Assembly: GCA_021819125.1 (NCBI GenBank)
Contig: JAKARW010000018.1
Location: 1-32,524 of the forward strand
DNA length: 32,524 nt
Source: Pseudomonadota bacterium
Lineage (GTDB): Bacteria > Pseudomonadota > Gammaproteobacteria > Acidiferrobacterales > Acidiferrobacteraceae
Direction of reading: 5' to 3'
The notes beneath the pieces are model-generated. The model was not told the origin of the DNA. It made no database searches and saw only the letters and a program-made list of their open reading frames with translations. This document shows positions 1-9,831 of this stretch, piece by piece. The translations under genes were made by a program, and so were the position numbers. How positions within the stretch are numbered: the first letter of the stretch is position 1; every line of letters begins with the position of its first letter.

Positions 1-2
1 TC

Positions 3-110
3 GTGATCTCGCCTGCCCTCAAGGACAAGGCCGCGCTCAAGGCCCAATTTCCTAAAGGCTATAAGGAGATCCGCCCTTACCTTCGCATGACGCCACAGCC
101 CGGGCCGTGA
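3..110 (+). CDS. 3' end of a CDS truncated by the window edge (VISPALKDKAALKAQFPKGYKEIRPYLRMTPQPGP*)
   Basis: Frame 3 is open from the window start to TGA at 108-110; no family recognised. Confidence 0.4.
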   Translation: MISPALKDKAALKAQFPKGYKEIRPYLRMTPQPGP

Positions 111-123
111 CCCCGCGACCGGC

Positions 124-1005
124 TTACGGGGCCGCGGGAAACAGTCGGCGGGCCTCGCGTACCGACTTCCAAAAGGCATAGCCTGCGATCGGCACGAGGA
201 GGATCGCAACAAGCATGAGGCCCACGCCTACGTGCGCCAGATTGTGAACACGCACGCCGGTCGTCCAAGACAGCGAGGCAAGGCCAGGATCCATGAGCCC
301 GATGGCGCCCACGAGCATGAAGCTCGCGCCGCCGCCGCTCAGCGTACGCCCGGCCATCTTGCGCGCGACATATATCCGCGCTCGGCCATCAAGCTTGCGC
401 CGGGCCATCCAGCCGCCGAACAAGGACCCGAGCAGTATCTGCGTCACCATGGTTCCAAGGCCGAAAAGAAGGCCCGGCAGGAATGCCAGGTAGGCGCTGT
501 GCATGGCTGGCGCGAGGACCGTATACACAATGATCGCAAACGCCCCCGTCCCCCACCCGGCGATGAAGCCATGGACGAGCGGCATATAGCGCGGTAAGGC
601 GGCGGGCTCGTCGTGGGTCTCGTTTTCAAGCGCGTGGCTGTGAAAGAGGTGCGGGACGCGACCCTTGCGCAATATGAAAAGCCCCGAGGCCACCATGACC
701 GCGCCCACTATGATATAAACGGTAAAATTCCAGCGTGCCCCGGCCAGAAAATCCGCCATGGCAAAGTAGGCAAGTTCGGAGGCGATCGCGCGCTGGAGAG
801 TGAAGGCAAGCGAAAACAGCAGACCGGCCCTGAAGCCTCCGCGGACCGAGTAGGACCCGATGGCGTAGTTGAACGTGATGGGCCAGGTATGCTCATCGGG
901 CGTTATCCCATGGACCATGCCAAGAAAAAACGCGGTGACGAGCGCAACGCCCACACCTAGACCGGCAAGCCCAGGGTTCCAAAGGTTCAAGTCCGCGATC
1001 GCCAC
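124..1005 (-). CDS. Multi-pass membrane protein, NicO/UreH-like (nickel/cobalt transporter-like)
   Basis: 293 aa ORF with several hydrophobic segments; N-terminal HGITPDEH resembles the HX4DH motif of Ni/Co transporters. Confidence 0.6.
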   Translation of the reverse strand: MAIADLNLWNPGLAGLGVGVALVTAFFLGMVHGITPDEHTWPITFNYAIGSYSVRGGFRAGLLFSLAFTLQRAIASELAYFAMADFLAGARWNFTVYIIVGAVMVASGLFILRKGRVPHLFHSHALENETHDEPAALPRYMPLVHGFIAGWGTGAFAIIVYTVLAPAMHSAYLAFLPGLLFGLGTMVTQILLGSLFGGWMARRKLDGRARIYVARKMAGRTLSGGGASFMLVGAIGLMDPGLASLSWTTGVRVHNLAHVGVGLMLVAILLVPIAGYAFWKSVREARRLFPAAP

Positions 1006-1038
1006 CCTATTTGCCCCACCTACACTTGATCGCGCACT

Positions 1039-2070
1039 TTACCAACAACCCGGGTCGGCGCCAACCGCGACCACAGGGACCTTCGCCGCGGCGCCCGCCT
1101 CCTCGCGCACCAGCCGCGGCACGAGATAGCCGGGAAGGCGGATACGCAAGGCCTCCCAAAGTCCCAGGGCGCGGGCGGTGTCAACCGCGAAATGGGCGGC
1201 CCCCTCCACACGATCGAGCATGTGAAGATAGTAGGGCAGGATGCCGGCCTCGAACGTCCGCTCGCTCAAGCCCGCCAGGACATCGGCGTCGTCATTGACC
1301 CCGGCGAGCAACACCGCTTGGTTCAAGAGCGTGACGCGCGCCGAGCGCAAGCGCGCGCAGGCGCGAACCACGGCGTCATCGATCTCTCGCGGATGGTTGA
1401 TATGCAGCACCATAACGACACCAAGCGGCGTCTCATCAAACAAGCCGAGAAGCCCATCGTCGACACGGTTCGGAATCACCACCGGCACGCGGGTGTGTAG
1501 CCGCAGGCGCTTTATGTGCGGCAAGCCGTGCAGCGCGTCCATGAGCCCGGCGAGTTTGTCATCGTTCAGGGTCAGGGGGTCGCCCCCGCTCAAAATCACC
1601 TCGCGAATCGAACGGTCGGCGGCGAGGTGGGCGATGGCCGCGGCCCAGCGGTCGCGCGCGGCGTGGGCCTGAGCGTAGGGAAAGTGGCGGCGAAAGCAAT
1701 AACGGCAGTGAATGGCGCAGGCCCCGGTGGCGGTCAGCAACACCCGGCCTTCGTACTTATGCAAGACCCCGGGCGCCACCTGAGCTGCGAGATCACCGAC
1801 CGGGTCCTTCGAAAACTGAGGCTGGAAGACCTCCTCGAGATCGAGCGGCAGGACCTGACGCAACAGGGGATCCTCGGGGTCGCCGGGACGGATACGCGCG
1901 AGATAGGCAGGAGGCACCCGCACCGGAAAAAGCTTATGCGCGCGTTGCGCGGCGACAAGCCAAGTATCCGGCAGTCCCAGGACCCGCGCAAGCGTCTCCG
2001 GATCACGGATGGCCGCGGCAAACTCCACCTGCCAGGGTGCCTGCCGTGCGGCATCGGTTCGATGTATCAT
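1039..2070 (-). CDS. epmB: EF-P beta-lysylation protein EpmB (lysine 2,3-aminomutase-like radical SAM)
   Basis: Radical SAM motif [36 protein letters not shown] and SGGDPL; divergent from efp. Start set at internal Met ([10 protein letters not shown]). Confidence 0.92.
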   Translation of the reverse strand: MIHRTDAARQAPWQVEFAAAIRDPETLARVLGLPDTWLVAAQRAHKLFPVRVPPAYLARIRPGDPEDPLLRQVLPLDLEEVFQPQFSKDPVGDLAAQVAPGVLHKYEGRVLLTATGACAIHCRYCFRRHFPYAQAHAARDRWAAAIAHLAADRSIREVILSGGDPLTLNDDKLAGLMDALHGLPHIKRLRLHTRVPVVIPNRVDDGLLGLFDETPLGVVMVLHINHPREIDDAVVRACARLRSARVTLLNQAVLLAGVNDDADVLAGLSERTFEAGILPYYLHMLDRVEGAAHFAVDTARALGLWEALRIRLPGYLVPRLVREEAGAAAKVPVVAVGADPGCW

Positions 2071-2145
2071 AGGCGCGCACTGTCCGTGTTCGGTCGACAA
2101 AAGGCAAGCGACACCGGCCAGTCCCCACTCCAATCCGAGATCGTC

Positions 2146-2715
2146 ATGACTACCTATAGCACCAACGAATTTAAGAGCGGACTCAAAATTATGCTCGACG
2201 CCGATCCCTGCGCGATCATAGAAAACGAGTTTGTGAAGCCCGGAAAGGGCCAGGCCTTCAACCGTGTCAGGATTCGCAACCTGAAAACCGGGCGCGTCGT
2301 CGAGCGCACCTTCAAGTCAGGGGACACCGTGGAGGGCGCCGACGTCGTCGATGTCGAGATGCAGTATCTGTATAGCGATGGCGAATTCTGGTATTTCATG
2401 TCGCCTGAGACCTACGAGCAGCTGGGGGCCGACAAGACCGCCGTGGGTGACGCCGCCAAGTGGTTGAAAGAACAGGCCCTGTGCCTCTTGACCTTGTGGA
2501 ACGGCGTGCCCTTGAGCGTGACCGCGCCGGTCCATGTCGTGCTCAAGGTCGCAGACACCGACCCCGGCGTGCGTGGCGACACGAGCGGTGGCGGCGGCAA
2601 GCCCGCGACCCTCGAGACCGGCGCGGTCGTGCGCGTGCCGCTTTTCATCAATGTCGGCGACAGCCTGAAGATCAATACTGAGACTGGCGAATACATTGCC
2701 CGCGCCAAGGAATAA
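2146..2715 (+). CDS. efp: Translation elongation factor P
   Basis: [18 protein letters not shown]...[14 protein letters not shown]...[16 protein letters not shown]; modifiable Lys in PGKGQ loop. Confidence 0.97.
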   Translation: MTTYSTNEFKSGLKIMLDADPCAIIENEFVKPGKGQAFNRVRIRNLKTGRVVERTFKSGDTVEGADVVDVEMQYLYSDGEFWYFMSPETYEQLGADKTAVGDAAKWLKEQALCLLTLWNGVPLSVTAPVHVVLKVADTDPGVRGDTSGGGGKPATLETGAVVRVPLFINVGDSLKINTETGEYIARAKE

Positions 2716-3688
2716 TGACACTTTCAGGCATGAAGACGCCGCCTCACCGCGTGCGCGCCTTGCGGCCGTGCGCCGCCGAGCGGCGCTCTTGGCCGAGGCG
2801 CGCGCCTTCTTCGGGGAGCGCGGCTATCTCGAGGTAGAAACGCCCGTGCTCGCGAGGGCCGGCGCGGCGGATGCGCAACTGGCGCAGTTTGCCCTAAACG
2901 ACCCGGTGCTCGGCACCCTATATCTGCAAACCTCTCCTGAATACGCCATGAAGCGTTTGATTATGGCCGGCAGCGGCTCGATCTTTCAAATCACAAAGGC
3001 GTTTCGTCAAGGCGAGGTCGGGCGGTTCCATAACCCCGAATTCACACTGGTGGAATGGTATGGCCTGGGCTACGATCACCGGCGCCTCATCGCCGAGGCC
3101 TGCGCCCTGATCGCGCGGCTCGTCCCATCTCTTCAGGCATCGGCGCGCATCATAAGTTACCGCGATGCATTTCGCGATGCCCTAAACATCGATCCCATCG
3201 AAGATCCGACCGATCGCCTGCGCGCGGTTGCATACGACTGTCTTGCGCCGGCACGAAAACTGACCCTAGACGATCGCGACGAGATCCTAGACCTGCTCAT
3301 GAGTCATGCCGTAGCGCCTGGCTTTGCAACAAAGGCCCTGACGGTAGTGACGGATTACCCGGCAAGCCAGGCTTCGCTCGCGCGCCTCAACGCCCAAGGG
3401 CTTGCCGATCGCTTTGAGATCTACCGGGGATCCCTGGAGCTTGCCAACGGGTTCCATGAGGCATCGCGCGCCGAGGAATACGCCGAACGATTCGCGCGCG
3501 AGGCGGCCAAGCGGCGCGAACGGGGATTGCCGAGCATTGATCCGGACCACCGCCTGCTTGCGGCGCTGACCCAAGGCCGCCTGCCGGACTGCGCCGGCTG
3601 CGCCCTTGGCTTCGACCGAGTCCTGATGCTGGCCATGGATGCCGCGCACATCGACGAGGTCCTGGCGTTTCCCATCGCACAGGCCTGA
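2696..3688 (+). CDS. epmA: EF-P--(R)-beta-lysine ligase EpmA (PoxA/GenX)
   Basis: Truncated LysRS-like: [21 protein letters not shown]...[47 protein letters not shown]...[12 protein letters not shown]. Start uncertain (TTG at 2696 or a later codon). Confidence 0.92.
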   Translation: MPAPRNNDTFRHEDAASPRARLAAVRRRAALLAEARAFFGERGYLEVETPVLARAGAADAQLAQFALNDPVLGTLYLQTSPEYAMKRLIMAGSGSIFQITKAFRQGEVGRFHNPEFTLVEWYGLGYDHRRLIAEACALIARLVPSLQASARIISYRDAFRDALNIDPIEDPTDRLRAVAYDCLAPARKLTLDDRDEILDLLMSHAVAPGFATKALTVVTDYPASQASLARLNAQGLADRFEIYRGSLELANGFHEASRAEEYAERFAREAAKRRERGLPSIDPDHRLLAALTQGRLPDCAGCALGFDRVLMLAMDAAHIDEVLAFPIAQA

Positions 3689-3719
3689 TAATGGATCACC
3701 ACAATCGACAGGAGGCCAC

Positions 3720-4784
3720 GTGAGCGCGCTATTTTCGTCCTTTCGTCTGCGCTCGCAGACATTTCGCAATCGCATTTTCGTCTCGCCGATGTGCCAATAC
3801 TCGAGCATCGACGGCTTTCCGACCGCGTGGCATCTCGTCCATCTCGGCAGCCGCGCGGTGGGCGGCGCGGGCCTTGTCATGATGGAGGCTACGGCGGTGA
3901 GTCCCGAGGGCCGCATAAGCCCGGGGGACCAGGGTCTGTGGAGCGATGAGCACGGTGAGGCATTAAAGCCCATCGTCCATTTCATCAGATCGCAGGGCGC
4001 GGCCGCCGGGGTCCAGATCGCCCACGCCGGTCGCAAGGCCTCCACTGACGCCCCCTGGCGCGGGGGAGGGCCACTGTCGCAAGCCGAGGGCGGCTGGTCT
4101 GTGATCGCGCCAAGCCCGGTGCCGTTTGCGACCAATCATCCCCGACCCGAGGCCTGCCGGGAGGCGGACCTGCGACGCATAGTGACGGATTTCACACACG
4201 CCGCGCGGCGCGCCCATGAGGCCGGATTCGATGTCCTCGAACTCCATATGGCGCATGGTTACCTGCTGCATGAATTTCTGTCCCCGCTCGCCAATCGCCG
4301 CGACGACCGCTACGGCGGGCGCCTCGAGAATCGCTTGCGGCTACCGCTGGAAGTGACCGACGCGGTGCGCGAGGTGTGGCCCGAGGCCAAGCCCCTGTTC
4401 GTGCGCCTATCGGCCACCGATTGGGTGGATGGCGGTTGGGACGTCGAACAATCCCTGGTCCTTGCCCGGGAACTGAAAAACCGTGGCGTCGATTTGATCG
4501 ATTGCTCGAGCGGGGGCATGGTTCCCGATGCGAAGATCCCGGCCGGCCCCGGCTATCAGACCCCGTTTGCCACCCGCGTACGCACCGACGTCGGCATCGC
4601 CGTGGGTGCCGTGGGCCTCATCAACGAACCGCTGCAGGCCGAGCAGATCGTGCGCACAAACCTCGCCGACTGCGTGTTCCTCGGGCGCGAACTGTTGCGC
4701 GATCCGTACTGGCCGCTCCACGCGGCGCGTGCGCTGCATAGCGATGAGAAATGGCCAGTGCAGTACGAGCGCGCCCGGCCCTGA
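3720..4784 (+). CDS. Old yellow enzyme family NADH:flavin oxidoreductase (YqjM-like)
   Basis: GTG start after AGGAGG; FRNRIFVSPMCQYSS, QIAHAGRKAS, DVLELHMAHGYLLHEFLSPLANRRDDRYGG. Confidence 0.92.
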   Translation: MSALFSSFRLRSQTFRNRIFVSPMCQYSSIDGFPTAWHLVHLGSRAVGGAGLVMMEATAVSPEGRISPGDQGLWSDEHGEALKPIVHFIRSQGAAAGVQIAHAGRKASTDAPWRGGGPLSQAEGGWSVIAPSPVPFATNHPRPEACREADLRRIVTDFTHAARRAHEAGFDVLELHMAHGYLLHEFLSPLANRRDDRYGGRLENRLRLPLEVTDAVREVWPEAKPLFVRLSATDWVDGGWDVEQSLVLARELKNRGVDLIDCSSGGMVPDAKIPAGPGYQTPFATRVRTDVGIAVGAVGLINEPLQAEQIVRTNLADCVFLGRELLRDPYWPLHAARALHSDEKWPVQYERARP

Positions 4785-4860
4785 CCGCCCCCGGGGCGGG
4801 TCTTCGCTGAAATCGGCGGGACCTTGCCCTTTTCAAGGCGGATCCTCGCCCGGAAGACAC

Positions 4861-4906
4861 GCGGCGCGCCTCCAGGCGCGAGCGAGCCTGCCAGGAGGCG
4901 CGCCGC
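4861..4906. terminator. Large hairpin between convergent genes, probable bidirectional terminator
   Basis: Perfect 13-bp arms GCGGCGCGCCTCC (4861-4873) / GGAGGCGCGCCGC (4894-4906) plus internal AGGC/GCCT pairing. Confidence 0.6.
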
Positions 4907-4936
4907 AATGGGCCCTGCGCCCACTTACAGCCGGCA

Positions 4937-5704
4937 CTAGCCGATGTGGTAAACGAGGTTGAGTGTGGTGAAAGTCGTGGTCCGGGCGTAATGCACCAGG
5001 GCCGTGGAGGGCAGGCTCGTATAATGGATGACCTGCTCTGAGAATTTGAGCGCCAAGTGGAATATGAGTGTCGTCGTCACCCCGGTCGTCGATGTGACGA
5101 GCGTGCCGCTACGCGCGCCCATGACGCTTACGCGTTCACTAAAGTGCGTCCCCCGGCGCAAATGCCACACGTAGTTCATCGCCACATCGCCCACCGGCTC
5201 ATCTTGCATGGGACGCCCAGTCGGGTAGTAGTTCTGTCGGGCACCCCCGCCGGCTTCGAGATCGAGGTGCATCGCGCGGGTCGCCACGACCCTGCGCCCG
5301 GCATTCACCATTTCCACATAATAATGGTCGTAGCCGTCGAACAGGTTATGGTCGTACTCCACACTACCGACCACAAAGCTTATGGGTTCTGACTTGAAGC
5401 TGCGCCGTACCTCAAGCGCGGTGACCAGGCGATTGACGCCCACCACATTGTTGTACGAAAAGTAGTTGTAGCTGAGGGTCCCGCCGTAGCTCCATAAACC
5501 TACGGTATCACGAAGACGATCCGTGGAATTCATACTGGTCGTGAGCGCAATCCCCGAAGACGACGAGAGGCCGGCCCCGAACGCGCCGTGCCAGCCAGGT
5601 TTAGGCAGCACACTCGCAGCCGCGTGCGCGCGGGCGATGATAGAAAGCGCCCACATGAGTCCGGCAGCGATGACAAGCTGCGGGCGACCGGCGTACCCCC
5701 TCAT
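4937..5704 (-). CDS. Predicted outer-membrane beta-barrel protein (DUF481-like)
   Basis: Signal-like N-terminus, alternating aromatic/polar beta-strand pattern, terminal ...TTTFTTLNLVYHIG. Confidence 0.5.
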   Translation of the reverse strand: MRGYAGRPQLVIAAGLMWALSIIARAHAAASVLPKPGWHGAFGAGLSSSSGIALTTSMNSTDRLRDTVGLWSYGGTLSYNYFSYNNVVGVNRLVTALEVRRSFKSEPISFVVGSVEYDHNLFDGYDHYYVEMVNAGRRVVATRAMHLDLEAGGGARQNYYPTGRPMQDEPVGDVAMNYVWHLRRGTHFSERVSVMGARSGTLVTSTTGVTTTLIFHLALKFSEQVIHYTSLPSTALVHYARTTTFTTLNLVYHIG

Positions 5705-6049
5705 GCCGGGCGTACGCCATGCGACCCGGGCTCGAGAAAATCGCCAACACATGTTCGCCCGGCGCCACCCACGGCCCCCAGGCGTGGCCGCGCGCCCCGC
5801 CTGGGGGCAAGTCGGCACGACACGCGTTGCGGGCTCGGAAGAAGGACCACCCAGACCTTGACGGGGCGACGCTTAGGGTTACGATCTCCTTGCTCGCTTT
5901 CCAATGAGGCCTCTATCCGTCTTTTCTGGTCGGACCCGTAACCGCGTAAGAGGTTCCCGGCAGCCGGCCCAAACAAGACCCTTGGGCCACGGGCCACCCG
6001 ACCACGCCTTAAGACGGACTGATGCGAGCCCACCTTGCGCGTATCGCGC

Positions 6050-7363
6050 TCAAGGGCTAGGCCCCATTGTTCGTGCCGACTCATGCAAGGTGGCGATAGC
6101 GGCCTCCAGGCCCAGGTGGCGGCGCGCGTTCAAAAACTCGAGCAACACTGCGATATCCGAGGTCAGGAGATCCAGAAACGGCTCGAGCTCCGCCCTCTGG
6201 CCGCTATTGAGGTAACACAGGGCGCGGTCGAGCCCCATCATCGCCCGCACCGGGCGGCCGGCCGGTTCGGGGGCGGAAAATGCCGGCGGCACGGCGGGCT
6301 CGGGCATGAATTCGGGTTCGAACAAGACTTCGGGGCCCGCATCCCCCTCAGGCTCGGCGGAAGACTCGGGCACGGCAATGCCATCGAGGACCAGCTCCTC
6401 GGCTCCGCCCAGGGTATCACTCAAGGCCAAGTCGCTCGCCCGGTTACCCCCCAGGGCCACCGCGCGCTTCAGCCGCTCCTCGGCCATCCGGTGCAGCGAC
6501 GCGCAGCCCCCGGCGCCCTCCTCCGACGACGCCACCCCCACGCTGATACTGAGGGTCTTGCCGTCATGAGTCGGGTGATGGGCGAACGCCGCCACCAGCC
6601 GTTGCGCCTGGGCGAGCCCCTGGCCCTTGGATATACCGGCCGTGAGTATACCGAACTCGGCCCCACCTAAGCGCGCCATCGCCGTCACGTCCCTCCCCGC
6701 CTCGTCGCGCAGCACCGTGGCGACGTGCCCCACCACTGTCTCCATCTGTTCATCACCGTATTCGCGGTACAGGATACGGACCCGATCGAGGGCTGCGAGC
6801 AGTAATGTGACCGGGCGTTGCCCCGAGGCCTCGCGCATGAGCGCCTCCCCGCGCTCGTAGAAGGCGGCTCGGCCGAGCAGGCCCTCATAGGGGGAGGTCT
6901 CCTCGGGAACCGGCTGCTCGAAACGCATGTAGGCCTGGGTGCAGGCCTGGAGCTGAGCCAGATTCAGGGGTTTGGTGATGAAATCCGTGGCCCCGCAGGC
7001 AAAGGCCCGGGTCTTGGTCTCCTCGTCGTCGGCGCCGGTGATCACGATGATCGGGAGTTCGCGTATGCGCGGCTCGTCGCTCGCCCGCACGCGACATATG
7101 AAGGCATAGCCATCGAGCCGCGGCATCTCGATATCGGTGATCAACACACCGATGTCGGGGGCCTTTACAAGCGCCTCCCAGCCGGCCTCGCCATCGCCTG
7201 CCACGGCGACATCGAAGTCCACCTTCAGCATCTTGCTGATCGCTTGGCGGATGACTGCGGAATCGTCCACCACAAGCACTCGACCACCGTTGCGCGCCGT
7301 CACCACCGCCGTAGTCGCACTCACGCTCACCCCTAGTTGTCGGCGGGGATTTAACGGCCACAA
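6050..7363 (-). CDS. Response regulator with degenerate GGDEF domain and C-terminal extension
   Basis: REC: VLVVDDSAVIRQ, VLITDIEMPRLDG, ITGADD, ITKPLN; GGDEF-like domain with RLGGAEF and LSISVGVA. Start uncertain (TTG at 7363 or nearby GTG). Confidence 0.85.
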   Translation of the reverse strand: MWPLNPRRQLGVSVSATTAVVTARNGGRVLVVDDSAVIRQAISKMLKVDFDVAVAGDGEAGWEALVKAPDIGVLITDIEMPRLDGYAFICRVRASDEPRIRELPIIVITGADDEETKTRAFACGATDFITKPLNLAQLQACTQAYMRFEQPVPEETSPYEGLLGRAAFYERGEALMREASGQRPVTLLLAALDRVRILYREYGDEQMETVVGHVATVLRDEAGRDVTAMARLGGAEFGILTAGISKGQGLAQAQRLVAAFAHHPTHDGKTLSISVGVASSEEGAGGCASLHRMAEERLKRAVALGGNRASDLALSDTLGGAEELVLDGIAVPESSAEPEGDAGPEVLFEPEFMPEPAVPPAFSAPEPAGRPVRAMMGLDRALCYLNSGQRAELEPFLDLLTSDIAVLLEFLNARRHLGLEAAIATLHESARTMGPSP

Positions 7364-7473
7364 ATCAAGGCCTTGCTCCCCGCATGATCATCCCTTGACC
7401 TTAGAACGAAAATCCCCAAAGTCAAATGACAGCATGCCGGAAATCCTCGACGGGCGGCCGTGCGCGTCCCACC

Positions 7474-7737
7474 TCAAGCGACGCGGGCACCGGGCGCAGC
7501 CTGGGCCTGCGCCACAAGGTCGACAAGACTGTTTACGGTACGGGCCTCGATAAAGCGTGTATCGTCTATGGCCGTGCCAAAGCGGCCCTCGAGCGCGAGC
7601 AAGATACTGATCGCATTGACCGACTCCACACCGAGATCGCTATAGAGATCCTTGTCCGGCGGGATCGGCCCTGCAAGCTTCCCGCAGGTCTCGATGATCG
7701 CCATCACATCCTTGCGTATCTCACTGATATCCGACAT
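7474..7737 (-). CDS. Stand-alone acyl carrier protein
   Basis: DLYSDLGVESVNAISILLALEGRFG: phosphopantetheine Ser in LGVESV. Confidence 0.8.
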   Translation of the reverse strand: MSDISEIRKDVMAIIETCGKLAGPIPPDKDLYSDLGVESVNAISILLALEGRFGTAIDDTRFIEARTVNSLVDLVAQAQAAPGARVA

Positions 7738-7836
7738 AAAACGACTCCTTACCACAGTTCTTGTCCTTAAAAGAACGCGCCCGCGCTTGGGGCCGCGCGA
7801 TCCGGTGGGTTGCCGACTTTAAGGGGCGCGGCCACT

Positions 7837-8013
7837 CTAGGAGGGCCCCACACGCATGTCAATCCCGCTCATAGGGCGCGGCCTTAAACGAGATCGACAA
7901 TCAAAAGCACCGGCAAGCCGCAACAAAACATGAATAAAACCACCCATCGTGCGCGAACTTACGATGCCCACGAGCCACAATACGAGTAAAATGACAAAAA
8001 TGGTCCATAGCAT
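7837..8013 (-). CDS. lmo0937-family mini membrane protein, probably frameshifted
   Basis: MLWTIFVILLVLWLVGIVSSRTMGGFIHVLL... ; hydrophobic C-terminus LPVLLIVDLV* recovered in another frame (stop at 7884-7886). Confidence 0.6.
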   Translation of the reverse strand: MLWTIFVILLVLWLVGIVSSRTMGGFIHVLLRLAGAFDCRSRLRPRPMSGIDMRVGPS

Positions 8014-8128
8014 GACTGTTCCCTCGGCGTGACCTGCAGCCCACCTTAAGGGGGCGATATGAGGGGGTCAATCGGCCTTCCTAAAAAGGCGCGCCACGAT
8101 ACCCACCCGACAAGACGCGGATATCCTC

Positions 8129-8512
8129 ATGAGCGAAAACGTTTTCCGACAGGCGATTCGGTTTTATACAGAAGAGGAGCTCGATGCCCTCGAGCAGACG
8201 GATCCCGACATGGCTTATCGCATCGCGCGCGCCCAGGCCATCGCCGGGCGTGAGCGGCGCCCGGCGGCCTCGGACACGGATACGAGACCGCCGGAACGGG
8301 CCGCCGTTGAGCACGCCATCGAGGATGTGCGCCGGATACTGCAACGCGACGGCGGCGATATCGAACTCGTGGATATTGTCGGCGCCGTCGTGCGCGTACG
8401 CATGAAAGGCGCTTGCGCCGGCTGCCCCAACTCGGTTCTGGATCTACGTAATGTCGTCGAAAAGGTGGTGTGCGCCGTGCCTGGAGTCCGTTCGGTCGTC
8501 AATACCTTCTGA
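8129..8512 (+). CDS. NifU C-terminal domain protein (Fe-S scaffold/carrier-like)
   Basis: EDVRRILQRDGGDIELVDIVGAVVRVRMKGACAGCPNSVLDLRNVVEKVV; CxxC conserved. Confidence 0.88.
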   Translation: MSENVFRQAIRFYTEEELDALEQTDPDMAYRIARAQAIAGRERRPAASDTDTRPPERAAVEHAIEDVRRILQRDGGDIELVDIVGAVVRVRMKGACAGCPNSVLDLRNVVEKVVCAVPGVRSVVNTF

Positions 8513-8562
8513 CACACAAAGCCCGCCCCTGACAACACCCCGTGACCGCGGTAAAATAACTC

Positions 8563-8880
8563 ATGGAAGATTATATTGACCTGCAGGCGCGCGTCCCGGG
8601 CCCCGAATCATTACGGCCCGATGCGGTCATCATCGAGGGGCGGACCCATGGCGGGCGTGCGTGCCGGATCGTGGATAACACCTGTTCGGTGGCGCGCGAG
8701 GATCTGGTCGGCGTCCTGAACGATCTCATCGCCGCGCGTCGATTCGGAACCGCGGCACTCTCGGCGCATGGCGGTCATACCCTGGTCATCGGTCGGCCGG
8801 AGGCCACCCATATCCAATTCGGCGAGACTCTCTACCGCCTACTCCTCTACCCTTACGAGGCGAGGATCGAGCGGTTCTGA
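8563..8880 (+). CDS. Small conserved-looking protein of unknown function
   Basis: 105 aa ORF downstream of the NifU-like gene; 3' end overlaps the convergent kdoO-like gene. Confidence 0.55.
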   Translation: MEDYIDLQARVPGPESLRPDAVIIEGRTHGGRACRIVDNTCSVAREDLVGVLNDLIAARRFGTAALSAHGGHTLVIGRPEATHIQFGETLYRLLLYPYEARIERF

Positions 8881-9771
8881 CTTCGAGGTCGCCGCCGTCA
8901 GAGTCCGTCCCAGGAGCCGCTCCAGCACCGAAAGCGGCGCGCTTGCCGGCTCATTCAGGCCCCGCACGGGCACATGGAAGGTCTGCTCTAAGAGGTATTG
9001 ACCGGCCATCGCCGCATGGGGGACTTGATCTGTAAAGACCATCCAGGTGGTCCCGGCCGGAAAGGTCACCTCATACTGGGGACAGTGGCGCTGGAAATAA
9101 TCATCACCCTTCATGGCATTGTGCAAAGCCAGCATGTAATGATCGTAAGCCGAGCGGTAGCCATGGGTGAGCCCGCATGCCGACAGTAACCAGCGCTGCC
9201 CGGGTAGCGGCGGACGTATGGCCGGCAAGAAGCGCCGGGCGCAGGTCTCGAAAGGCTCGCCAAGGCGCCATATCCGGCCATGGCCGTCGGGATTCACATT
9301 GCTAAAGACCCGCAATATGCGCCGGCCCCCGTTGGGGCGCGACGGAAAGGCATCCACGTGCAGGCGGCTGTCGTCCTTACGATAGGACGAGGGCCGCTCC
9401 TTGACCTCGACCGGGCGGTAGCTCGTGCGCCCCATACCCAAATGCGGTGCGTAGCTTGGCAGCAGGCCTTCGACCAGGTGACGCGCGCTCTGCGCAAACC
9501 GCGCCACCATGTCTTGCAGGCACTCCCGTTCGCGGCCGGTCAAGGTCGTCCCTTTCAGGCGGCCCGATGACGGATCATAACTGATGTTCTTGGCGCGGCC
9601 ATCCGAGCAGCGCGGATCCAGAAACCGTCGCTCATCGGCACTGAACACAAACGCAAGGCGCGGAAAGAACAAGACCCTCCCGGCCTCGAGCGCGCGCAGC
9701 GCCCGATCCCTGACGGCCTCCCCGAAGGCCGCATCGAATCGCTCGCCATCAATGTTCTCCAACGGATCCAT
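8839..9771 (-). CDS. Kdo hydroxylase family protein (KdoO-like dioxygenase)
   Basis: RAKNISYDP, RTSYRPVEV, SYRKDDSRLHVDAFPSRPNGGRRILRVFSNVNP, TDQVPHAAMAGQYLLEQTFHVP. Confidence 0.85.
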   Translation of the reverse strand: MDPLENIDGERFDAAFGEAVRDRALRALEAGRVLFFPRLAFVFSADERRFLDPRCSDGRAKNISYDPSSGRLKGTTLTGRERECLQDMVARFAQSARHLVEGLLPSYAPHLGMGRTSYRPVEVKERPSSYRKDDSRLHVDAFPSRPNGGRRILRVFSNVNPDGHGRIWRLGEPFETCARRFLPAIRPPLPGQRWLLSACGLTHGYRSAYDHYMLALHNAMKGDDYFQRHCPQYEVTFPAGTTWMVFTDQVPHAAMAGQYLLEQTFHVPVRGLNEPASAPLSVLERLLGRTLTAATSKSEPLDPRLVRVEE

Positions 9772-9831
9772 GACCCTCTCCCCGCCATCCGCGTCCATCG
9801 CCCTTAAGCCCCGAGAGCCGCTCGCACGCGC

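Noticed and set aside
3287-4135. 282-aa minus strand ORF opposite epmA and the OYE gene
   Set aside because: Overlaps two well-supported + strand genes; spurious high-GC ORF.
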